From contig JAMOQH010000015.1 in NCBI GenBank assembly GCA_027064085.1, positions 1 to 21,842 on the forward strand: a stretch of DNA of 21,842 bases, in the 5' to 3' direction. A program made the position numbers and the translations under genes. Below are positions 7,585 through 13,913 of this stretch, in pieces; positions within the stretch are counted from its first letter, which is position 1, and every line of letters begins with the position of its first letter. Under the pieces are notes generated by a model. The model was not told the DNA's origin. It saw only the letters and a list, made by a program, of their open reading frames with translations, and made no database searches. The DNA comes from a bacterium. GTDB taxonomy: Bacteria; UBP6; JAFGXH01.

Positions 7585-7612
7585 ATTTTAATTATCTTTT
7601 ATTAATTGTCAA
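7585..7612 (-). promoter_or_regulatory. Sigma-70-type promoter of the lipoprotein-smr-trx run
   Basis: On the minus strand, a perfect TTGACA (7607-7612) is followed after 16 bases by TAAAAT (7585-7590). The first start codon is at 7540, giving a 5' leader of about 35-40 bases. It could drive all seven genes down to 3377. Confidence 0.65.
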
Positions 7613-7630
7613 GGATAATGAAATATATGT

Positions 7631-7660
7631 AAAAAAAAAAGGCTCCACTAATGTGAAGCC
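7631..7660 (-). terminator. Intrinsic terminator after the tRNA genes
   Basis: On the minus strand GGCTTCAC pairs with GTGGAGCC (eight pairs, one G-T) across the loop ATTA, followed by ten Ts at 7640-7631. It begins a few bases after tRNA-Glu ends. Confidence 0.92.
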
Positions 7661-7663
7661 TTT

Positions 7664-7740
7664 TGGTGATCCCAACGGGATTCGAACCCGTGTTACCGCC
7701 GTGAAAGGGCGATGTCCTAACCGGACTAGACGATGGGATC
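7664..7740 (-). tRNA. tRNA-Glu (anticodon UUC), CCA encoded
   Basis: Read on the minus strand, the acceptor arms GATCCCA and TGGGATC pair fully. The anticodon arm TCGCC-CTTTCAC-GGCGG presents TTC. The T arm is ACGGG-TTCGAAT-CCCGT, and the D arm begins GTCTAGTCC. Discriminator A is followed by an encoded CCA (7664-7666). It is the second gene of a two-tRNA transcript and sits three bases from tRNA-Lys. Confidence 0.97.
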
Positions 7741-7743
7741 ATG

Positions 7744-7816
7744 TGAGCCACGAAGGATTTGAACCTTCGACCACCTGATTAAAAGTCAGATGCTCTACCT
7801 ACTGAGCTAGTGGCTC
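7744..7816 (-). tRNA. tRNA-Lys (anticodon UUU), CCA not encoded
   Basis: Read on the minus strand, acceptor arms GAGCCAC and GTGGCTC pair fully. The D arm is AGCTCAGTAGGTAGAGC, and the anticodon arm CTGAC-TTTTAAT-CAGGT region presents TTT. The T arm carries GGTTCAAATCC. The discriminator A is followed by CAT and then the first base of tRNA-Glu, so the CCA end must be added after transcription. Confidence 0.96.
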
Positions 7817-7830
7817 AAACGAGTAAGTGT

Positions 7831-7859
7831 TTTATAATATATTTCTTTTTCATTGTCAA
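7831..7859 (-). promoter_or_regulatory. Strong promoter of the tRNA-Lys/tRNA-Glu transcript
   Basis: A perfect TTGACA (7854-7859 on the minus strand) is separated by 17 bases from TATAAA (7831-7836). The distance to the tRNA-Lys 5' end at 7816 is about 15 bases, as expected for a stable-RNA promoter. Confidence 0.85.
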
Positions 7860-7903
7860 GGCCTTTTTATTTTTTTTTAATTTTGAAAGATAAATAACCT
7901 CAT

Positions 7904-7928
7904 AAAATTTAAACTTCGGTTAAATTTT
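7904..7928. repeat. Hairpin with UUCG tetraloop
   Basis: AAAATTTAA(A)C and GTTAAATTTT pair over ten base pairs with one bulged A, closing on the loop TTCG within C-TTCG-G, an especially stable RNA tetraloop. It lies upstream of the tRNA promoter on one strand and of iorA on the other. Confidence 0.6.
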
Positions 7929-7939
7929 GAGCGTAAAAG

Positions 7940-7983
7940 ACTTTGGGCTTTGGAGCCAAAGTTTTAGATTTCAGCTAAAACTT
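7940..7983. repeat. Two overlapping, mutually exclusive hairpins
   Basis: ACTTTGGGCT (7940) pairs with AGCCAAAGT (ending 7962) around TTGG with one bulged G. AAGTTTTAG (7959) pairs perfectly with CTAAAACTT (ending 7983) around ATTTCAG. The stems share four bases, so only one can form fully at a time. Confidence 0.6.
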
Positions 7984-7988
7984 CCTTA

Positions 7989-8034
7989 CCCACCCCACCT
8001 ATCACAGGATGGGCACCCCTCTCAAAAGGGGAAT
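7989..8034. repeat. G+C-rich palindromic element (CCACCCC...CCCCT/AGGGG)
   Basis: The stretch is far richer in G+C than its surroundings. It contains CCACCT pairing with AGG-A-TGG around ATCAC, then CCCCT pairing with AGGGG around CTCAAA, followed by AATTAA. The layout CCACCCC, short stem-loop, CACCCCTCT, AGGGGAATT resembles dispersed extragenic palindromic repeats seen in many bacterial genomes, from memory of such sequences only. Confidence 0.5.
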
Positions 8035-8160
8035 TAACTATCTGTTACTTTTTCTTAATATAATAACAATAAAAAATCGCTATAAACTTGCATTCTTTCT
8101 TATAGTTTGATACTTATCTAATGATGTTTTGAAGTTTAGCCTTTATGGAGGATGATAAGA

Positions 8161-9936
8161 ATGAAAAAAACTATTGGAAAAGCAATGCTCTCAGGTAACG
8201 AAGCTATTGCAAGAGGAGCTTATGAAGCTGGTGTTCATGTGGCATCTGCGTATCCAGGTACTCCTAGTACTGAAATTTTAGAATCAATAGCACTGTACAA
8301 AGGTGAAGTTAAGGCAGAATGGGCTCCAAATGAAAAAGTTGCAATGGAAGTTGCAGGGGGAGCATCTATTGCAGGTGCAAAAGCTTTATGTGCTCAAAAA
8401 CATGTTGGACTAAATGTTGCAGCTGACCCCTTCTTCTCATTAGCTTATGCAGGAGTTACCGGTGCACTTGTTGTTGTTACAGCTGATGACCCAGGTATGC
8501 ATTCAAGCCAAAATGAACAAGATAATAGACATTATGCAAGAGCCGCAAAAGTCCCTTTATTTGAACCAACTGATAGTCAAGAAGCTCTAGAAATGACTAA
8601 AATCGCATTTGAATTAAGTCATAATTTTAATACACTTGTTCTACTTAGAACTACAACAAGGATTTCTCATGGTAGAGGAGTTGTTGAAATTAGTGAAAGA
8701 AACGCAGAACCGATCTTGCCTTATGTTAAAGATTTTAAAAGATTCGTTTTAATGCCAGCTGTTTCAAGGCCTATTCATGTTAAAATAGAAGAAAGATTAA
8801 AAGAATTAAAAAAATATGCAGAAAACTTTAAATACAATAACATAGAAATGAATGACAAGAAATTTGGTATCATTACTAGTGGAATTAGTTATCAATATGC
8901 CAAAGAAGTATTTCCTAATGCGTCATTTTTAAAATTAGGAATGAGTTTCCCTTTTCCTAGTGATTTAACCAAAAAATTTATTGATAGTGTTGATGAAGTT
9001 TTAATTATCGAAGAAGGGGATGATTTTATTGAAGGATATGTAAAACAACTAGGAATACATGATAAAAAAATAACCGGAAAAGATGTTCTTCCTTTTCATG
9101 GAGAAATGCTTCCTGAAGTTTTAAGAAAATACATTTTAAATGAAAGCAAGGAAGAAAGAGTTGTGGATATGACAGAAGTTCCAGATAGACCTCCTGTTTT
9201 ATGTGCAGGATGCCCTCACATGGGAGTTTTTGATGCAATTAAAAAGCAGAAATTAACTGTTAATGGTGATATTGGTTGTTATACACTTGCGGCTCTTCCA
9301 CCTTGGGATAGTATGGATACATGTATCTGTATGGGTGCGAGTATAAGTGCACAATCAGGTTTTAACAATAGTGGAATAGACCCAAATACCAATATTTCCG
9401 TAATTGGTGATTCAACATTTATTCACAGTGGAATTACTTCATTAATAGACATGGTTTACAATCAAAGAAATGCCACTGTTGTAATCCTAGACAACCGAAT
9501 TACAGGTATGACAGGTCAACAACAAAATCCTGCAAGTGGATTTACTCTTCAAGGAGACCCAACAATTGAAATTGATATTGAAGCAATATGCAAAGCAATT
9601 GGAGTAAAATGGGTTAAGCGAGTTGATAACTATGATATAAAAGCAACATCAAAAGCTTTAAGAGCCGCAAGAAAATTTGAAGGTGTATCAGTTTTAATAA
9701 CAACACAACCTTGTGTTTTAACCAAAGAAGTAAGAGCTAAAAAGAAAACTCCTTATGTTGTTGTTCAAGAAGAATGTACAGCTTGCTCTGCATGTTATAA
9801 GCTGGGTTGTCCTGCTATTAGTAAAAATGAAGCAGGATTAGCAGAAATTGACCCATTAGCGTGCATTGGCTGTGATTTATGTGCTCAAGTATGTTACCCT
9901 GGTGCGATGAAACCAATAACAGCAATTAAATCATAA
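8161..9936 (+). CDS. iorA: Indolepyruvate:ferredoxin oxidoreductase, alpha subunit
   Basis: With IorB this enzyme oxidatively decarboxylates arylpyruvates from aromatic amino acids to aryl-acetyl-CoA, reducing ferredoxin. The 591 residues start with the pyrimidine-binding domain (NEAIARGAYEAGVHVASAYPGTPSTE). The TPP-binding domain follows (CAGCPHMG, GDIGC at 369-373, GDSTF at 416-420, DNRITGMTGQQQNP). A C-terminal double-cluster ferredoxin domain has eight cysteines: C539, C542, C545, C550 and C568, C571, C574, C578. All are intact. ATG 8161 is preferred over the in-frame ATG 8152 because GGAGG at 8147-8151 is nine bases from 8161 and abuts 8152. iorB follows 24 bases later. Confidence 0.97.
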   Translation: MKKTIGKAMLSGNEAIARGAYEAGVHVASAYPGTPSTEILESIALYKGEVKAEWAPNEKVAMEVAGGASIAGAKALCAQKHVGLNVAADPFFSLAYAGVTGALVVVTADDPGMHSSQNEQDNRHYARAAKVPLFEPTDSQEALEMTKIAFELSHNFNTLVLLRTTTRISHGRGVVEISERNAEPILPYVKDFKRFVLMPAVSRPIHVKIEERLKELKKYAENFKYNNIEMNDKKFGIITSGISYQYAKEVFPNASFLKLGMSFPFPSDLTKKFIDSVDEVLIIEEGDDFIEGYVKQLGIHDKKITGKDVLPFHGEMLPEVLRKYILNESKEERVVDMTEVPDRPPVLCAGCPHMGVFDAIKKQKLTVNGDIGCYTLAALPPWDSMDTCICMGASISAQSGFNNSGIDPNTNISVIGDSTFIHSGITSLIDMVYNQRNATVVILDNRITGMTGQQQNPASGFTLQGDPTIEIDIEAICKAIGVKWVKRVDNYDIKATSKALRAARKFEGVSVLITTQPCVLTKEVRAKKKTPYVVVQEECTACSACYKLGCPAISKNEAGLAEIDPLACIGCDLCAQVCYPGAMKPITAIKS

Positions 9937-9960
9937 TTGATTTAGATATAGGAGATAAAA

Positions 9961-10542
9961 ATGGAAAATAAAAATATATCAGTTGTATTTGCAGGAATTG
10001 GTGGACAAGGAATTATTAGAGCTAGTTCTATTTTAGCAACCGCTGCTTTAAATGCTGGATTAGATGTAAAACAATCAGAAGTTCATGGAATGGCACAAAG
10101 AGGTGGAAGTGTTGTTTCTTATGTAAAATTTGGAGATAAAGTTTTTTCTCCAGCAGTGGAACCTGGAACAGCAGATGTAGTTATTGCATTTGAAAAGTCA
10201 GAAAGTTTAAGATGGCTACATTTTTTGAAAAAAGATGGTTTTATAGTTGCTAATAACATGATGATTAAGCCCACTTCCCTACTCTACACAGAAAAAGAAT
10301 ATCCTACAAGTGATAAAGTTGAAGAATACCTAAAGAATTACAAGTATTTATTTATTGATAGTATTGAAGAAGCGCAAAAACTTGGAAATGCAAAAGTTTT
10401 TAATACTATTATGCTTGGGGCAATATCAAAATACATTCCTAGCTTAACAAAAGAAAATTGGATTAATGCAATTAAAAAATCCGTTCCTCCCAAAACAGTA
10501 GAAACAAATTTAAAAGCCTTTGAGTTTGGATTAAAATACTAA
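9961..10542 (+). CDS. iorB: Indolepyruvate:ferredoxin oxidoreductase, beta subunit
   Basis: This is the gamma-type (2-oxoacid:acceptor) subunit completing the IorAB heterotetramer. The 193 residues match the usual length. Characteristic segments are FAGIGGQGIIRASSILA near the start, KQSEVHGMAQRGGSVVSYVKFG, VEPGTADVVIAFEKSE, NTIMLGAISKYIP and the closing VETNLKAFEFGLKY. AGGAGA lies five bases before ATG. It is the second and last gene of the operon, followed by a terminator at 10580-10613. Confidence 0.97.
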   Translation: MENKNISVVFAGIGGQGIIRASSILATAALNAGLDVKQSEVHGMAQRGGSVVSYVKFGDKVFSPAVEPGTADVVIAFEKSESLRWLHFLKKDGFIVANNMMIKPTSLLYTEKEYPTSDKVEEYLKNYKYLFIDSIEEAQKLGNAKVFNTIMLGAISKYIPSLTKENWINAIKKSVPPKTVETNLKAFEFGLKY

Positions 10543-10579
10543 GAGCTGTTTCAAAGCCCTAAATAGGTCTTTTACACAG

Positions 10580-10613
10580 AAAAAAGTAACCAAGCTTTGC
10601 TTGTTTCTTTTTT
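10580..10613 (+). terminator. Terminator after iorB, possibly bidirectional
   Basis: CAAGC (10591-10595) pairs with GCTTG (10599-10603) around TTT. The pairing extends outward, with two mismatches, into an A-run (from 10580) and a T-run (to 10613). The A/T symmetry would let it serve both iorB and the convergent HD-GYP gene. Confidence 0.7.
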
Positions 10614-10667
10614 AAAAACTAGACAAATACATGTAAAAATGAGCAATAAAACAAAATATCTCTTTTA

Positions 10668-12152
10668 TCATCCTTGATTCTCTTCATAAATTTTGGATAA
10701 CTCCAAATGATACTTCTTAAATAACTCCCATAGCTTTTTACCAAATTTTTCCTCTCCGGTAACGCCAGTTCTGTCATCTACAGCCATAATTTCATAAACT
10801 TTTTCATGTGTCATTGAACTTTTATAAGACCTTCTACTTCTCAAGGCATCATAAATATCAGCCATAGAAACAATTAGTGCCTCAAGAGGAATTTCTTCTC
10901 CTTTTAAAGGCCTAGATTCACCATTAATTTCTACCTTAGGATAACCGCTACCATCATAAGATTGATGATGATGTAAAGCAATATTTCTAGCAATTACAAA
11001 TTCATACTCCTCATTTGTAGAAAATTTTTGTATAATTTCAAAACCATAAATAGTATGTTTTTGCATTTCCTCTCTTTGCTCAGGAGAATATCTGCCCTTA
11101 AATTGTATCAGAGATTGAATTGCAACCTTGCCTATATCATGAAGAGCAGCTACCATTCCTATTGTAGAACAAAATTTTTCATCAAGATTTAATTTCCTTG
11201 CAATAAATTCAGAATACTTATTAACTCTTAAAACATGCTCTCCTGTTGTTTCATCACTGTATTCAGATGCAGCACATAAACCAATAATAATCTGATTTAA
11301 TTTTTCTTTATATATTTTTTGCTTTTCCAATTCATTTTTTATTTTTCTAAGCCTATTTAACTCTTCTGTATCAATATATGTTCCCGCGTAACCAATTATT
11401 TTTCCATCTGGAGAGTGAAGACTATCCACAGTTAACAACATAGTAATTTTAGAATTATCATTCTTTTTTATCTTAAGTTCTCCAGTCCAAAATCCTTTTA
11501 AAGGATTAGTAATATCTTTCCACATCTCTTCATAAATTTTTTCAGAATCAATACTTCTCTCACTTAATATTGAATTTTTTTTACCTATTAAATCCTCTTT
11601 TCTATATCCAAGAATTTCTAATAAAGTTTCATTTACATGGGTAATCTTTTTATCTAAATTTGTAACAATAACTCCATGCTTACTTTGATAAAATAAATTT
11701 TCAAAAATATCTCTTTCTAATGCTATTGTTTTCCATTTTTTTTCAGAGTTAACAATTTGCAACAAAGCTCTTTTTAATTTTACATGAGTAGAGATCCTTG
11801 CAATTAATTCACTAATATTAAAAGGTTTTAATATATAATCAACTCCTCCTGCTTCAAATCCCTTTACAATATCATTTGCAGTATCGTTACCTGATAAGAA
11901 AATAATAGGAATATCTTTCAATTGATTATCACTCTTCATTATATTAGCAGCTTCAATACCATTCATAACAGGCATATTAATATCTAGTAATATTAAATCT
12001 GGTCTTTCTATTCTAGCAATCTTAATTGCTTCATCGCCATTTAAAGCAGTTACAACCGCATAATGATTTTTAATTAATATTCTAGAAATCAAATGTACAT
12101 TATCTGCTTCATCATCGGTAACTAAAATTTTTGCATTTTTTAAATTAATCAT
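10668..12152 (-). CDS. Response regulator with PAS and HD-GYP domains (predicted c-di-GMP phosphodiesterase)
   Basis: The 494 residues form three domains. The receiver domain (1-125) has D13/D14, the phospho-acceptor D57 in LLLDINMP, S87 and K109 in LKPF. A PAS domain (about 148-270) has ITHVNETLLEILGYRKEDLIG. The HD-GYP domain (about 285-490) has EHVLRV, the H338-D339 pair in LHDIGK, HTIYG, HHQSYDGSGYP ending at G403-Y404-P405, and ADIYDALRSRRSYK. All metal-ligand motifs are present, with Q in place of the common E after HH, so it should hydrolyse c-di-GMP under control of phosphorylation and a PAS input. No histidine kinase lies nearby. It is transcribed divergently from the exported-protein/ankyrin pair. 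Confidence 0.95.
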   Translation of the reverse strand: MINLKNAKILVTDDEADNVHLISRILIKNHYAVVTALNGDEAIKIARIERPDLILLDINMPVMNGIEAANIMKSDNQLKDIPIIFLSGNDTANDIVKGFEAGGVDYILKPFNISELIARISTHVKLKRALLQIVNSEKKWKTIALERDIFENLFYQSKHGVIVTNLDKKITHVNETLLEILGYRKEDLIGKKNSILSERSIDSEKIYEEMWKDITNPLKGFWTGELKIKKNDNSKITMLLTVDSLHSPDGKIIGYAGTYIDTEELNRLRKIKNELEKQKIYKEKLNQIIIGLCAASEYSDETTGEHVLRVNKYSEFIARKLNLDEKFCSTIGMVAALHDIGKVAIQSLIQFKGRYSPEQREEMQKHTIYGFEIIQKFSTNEEYEFVIARNIALHHHQSYDGSGYPKVEINGESRPLKGEEIPLEALIVSMADIYDALRSRRSYKSSMTHEKVYEIMAVDDRTGVTGEEKFGKKLWELFKKYHLELSKIYEENQG

Positions 12153-12197
12153 AAAACACCCTTAACAACATTAATAGTTCGGAATTTAATAGACAAA

Positions 12198-12229
12198 AAC
12201 TTAATTTTTTTCATATTTTTTATTAAGTT
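12198..12229. promoter_or_regulatory. Inverted repeat between divergent genes, possible operator
   Basis: AACTTAAT (12198-12205) and ATTAAGTT (12222-12229) form a perfect eight-base inverted repeat separated by 16 T-rich bases, just upstream of the promoter at 12231-12259. Position and spacing suit a regulator binding between the HD-GYP gene and the ankyrin operon. AT-richness raises the chance rate. Confidence 0.35.
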
Positions 12230-12230
12230 C

Positions 12231-12259
12231 TTGAAATTTTATATTTTTTAAGCTATTAT
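12231..12259 (+). promoter_or_regulatory. Promoter of the exported-protein/ankyrin operon
   Basis: TTGAAA (12231-12236), exactly 17 bases, then TATTAT (12254-12259). The start codon at 12281 is 21 bases downstream with GAGAGG as ribosome binding site, so the leader is very short. Confidence 0.65.
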
Positions 12260-12280
12260 TAACGTAATTGAGAGGTTTAA

Positions 12281-12883
12281 ATGAAATATTTTTTATTAAC
12301 ACTAATATTTATTTTACTATCAACAAACATAGAAGCATCCAAAGGAGTTGTTTCTGTTATTGTTAATAGTAAAATAACTATACCAGATGATTTTCAAAGT
12401 GGAATAGAAGAAGAGCTTACATCATATGGTTATTATTTATGTCAAGAAACAGGTTGTAAAAATGTTTTCTTTCAAATAAAAGTAGATATAACTAAAAAAT
12501 CAAAAAATATATATAGATTCAAAGCTAAATTTCTTGATCTAAAAAACAAAAGAGCATTATCAATTAAATCTTTGTATTTTAAAGGAGCTATTTCTGATTA
12601 TGAAAAATTAATGGTTTTCGGTAAAGATTTAACTAAATTAATAGTAAAAAATATAAAAATAGTAGAACTAAAAAAAGATAAAAAACAAAAGACTAAAACA
12701 GACACTAAAAAGAAAAAAATAATTGTAAAAAATAAAAACAATGCCTTAAACACATTTGAAAAAATGGAAAGATTAATGAATAAGCATCAAAATATACAAA
12801 AAGTAAAACCTATTCAAAAAAATAATACGGATTTATTTTACAATTCTGTGATATCACATCCTCAAATTATAAATATAAGATAA
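12281..12883 (+). CDS. Exported protein of unknown function, ankyrin gene partner
   Basis: I do not recognise a family. The 200 residues start with a signal peptide (MKYFLLTLIFILLSTNIEA) followed by a beta-rich segment of about 100 residues (GVVSVIVNSKITIPDDFQSG, SYGYYLCQETGCKNVFFQIK). That segment has two cysteines, in CQETGC, that could form a disulfide in the periplasm. The C-terminal third is lysine/asparagine-rich and probably disordered (KKDKKQKTKTDTKKKK). It has its own promoter and is separated from the ankyrin gene by a single base, so both are made from one message. Confidence 0.7.
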   Translation: MKYFLLTLIFILLSTNIEASKGVVSVIVNSKITIPDDFQSGIEEELTSYGYYLCQETGCKNVFFQIKVDITKKSKNIYRFKAKFLDLKNKRALSIKSLYFKGAISDYEKLMVFGKDLTKLIVKNIKIVELKKDKKQKTKTDTKKKKIIVKNKNNALNTFEKMERLMNKHQNIQKVKPIQKNNTDLFYNSVISHPQIINIR

Positions 12884-12884
12884 A

Positions 12885-13913
12885 ATGAATAACATAATAG
12901 AATTTTCTCCTTGTAAAAAGAAAGAAAATTTAGAGGAGAAGTTAATTTATTATGTAAAACTAGGTGATTTCAAAAAGGTATCAATTTATTTAAATTGTGA
13001 TTTAGATTTAAATTATAAAGATAAATCTGGAAAAACAGCATTAATATGGGCAACAATTCAAAATTATTATAAATTAATTGAAATATTACTCAAAAATAAA
13101 GCATCTATAGAAGTAAGCGACAATGTAGGTAAAACTTCACTTATTTGGGCCGCTGAGTTGGGCTATATTAATATAATAGAAATATTATTAAAATATAATC
13201 CAATTATAGATAGAAGAGACCAAGACAGTATGAGTGCACTATCTTGGGCCTCTTTAAATGGCAATACAAAAGTTATGAACTTGCTTATAGAAAACAATGC
13301 AGATGTAAACTTAATAGATAGAGATGGAGTAACCCCACTAATGCATGCGACATGGTCTGAAAACTTAAATTCAGTAAAACTATTAGTTAACAATAACGCT
13401 GATATTAACAAAATTGATCATTCTCGGCAAACAGCAATATTTAGGGCATGTTATAAAAACAATACTGATATCTTAGAATTTTTACTTATGAATGGAGCTG
13501 ATTTCAATAAACTTGATATTAATCATTGGCCGGCATTTATATGGGCATTAATTCAAGAAAACTATCAAAGTTCTGATTTATTATTAAAATATGGATTTAA
13601 TATAAATAAATTGCTAAATAATAGAAAATCAATACTGGTTCTTTTTATAAAAGAAGAAAATTATTCTATAATTGAGTATCTTCTTAAACAAAGTATTAAT
13701 GTAGACATTAGAGATTACAGAAATAAAACTCCTTTAATGTATGCAGCTGAATTAGGAAACTTAAAAATTGTTAAATTATTATTAAAAAATGGAGCTAATC
13801 CATTCAAATCAGATAAATATGGTACTACTCCATTTTTATATGCAATAGAAAATAATTTTATACAAGTATCAAACTTAATACATGAAGAAATATTAAAGCT
13901 TAGAAAGTGCTGA
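12885..13913 (+). CDS. Ankyrin-repeat protein, about 9 repeats
   Basis: Ankyrin repeats are protein-binding scaffolds. After a short N-terminal stretch, the 342 residues consist of about nine 33-residue repeats. Clear ones are KTALIWATIQNYYKLIEILL, VTPLMHATWSENLNSVKLLV and KTPLMYAAELGNLKIVKLLL. The two repeats around residues 215-280 (WPAFIWALIQENYQS, KSILVLFIKEENYS) are degenerate. There is no signal peptide or membrane segment, so it should be cytoplasmic unless exported by another route. It follows the exported protein gene by one base. The last 21 bases overlap the end of the convergent second ankyrin gene. Partner and role are unknown. Confidence 0.93.
   Translation: MNNIIEFSPCKKKENLEEKLIYYVKLGDFKKVSIYLNCDLDLNYKDKSGKTALIWATIQNYYKLIEILLKNKASIEVSDNVGKTSLIWAAELGYINIIEILLKYNPIIDRRDQDSMSALSWASLNGNTKVMNLLIENNADVNLIDRDGVTPLMHATWSENLNSVKLLVNNNADINKIDHSRQTAIFRACYKNNTDILEFLLMNGADFNKLDINHWPAFIWALIQENYQSSDLLLKYGFNINKLLNNRKSILVLFIKEENYSIIEYLLKQSINVDIRDYRNKTPLMYAAELGNLKIVKLLLKNGANPFKSDKYGTTPFLYAIENNFIQVSNLIHEEILKLRKC

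Larger units (their letters stand above)
7866..8150. other. Gene-free, hairpin-rich intergenic region before iorA
   Basis: No plausible gene lies here. From left to right it holds: a UUCG-capped hairpin (7904-7928); two overlapping hairpins (7940-7962 and 7959-7983); a G+C-rich element (7989-8034); a TATAAT box (8059-8064) without a good -35; and an inverted repeat CTATAA/TTATAG (8080-8105). The last overlaps a weak candidate promoter, TTGCAT (8088-8093), 17 bases, TACTTA (8111-8116). The region could be a structured leader of iorA or a dispersed repeat. No known riboswitch consensus is recognised. Confidence 0.6.

Noticed and set aside
7368-7778. A 136-codon plus-strand frame across the lipoprotein and tRNA genes.
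   Set aside because: It is antisense to a supported gene and reads through tRNA-Glu and its terminator.
7561-7860. A tRNA-associated integration site.
   Set aside because: No integrase gene and no repeat of the tRNA 3' end was found in the window.
7904-8105. A known riboswitch class (preQ1, c-di-GMP, T-box, SAM) in front of iorA.
   Set aside because: None of the conserved cores of these classes is recognisable; only generic hairpins are visible.
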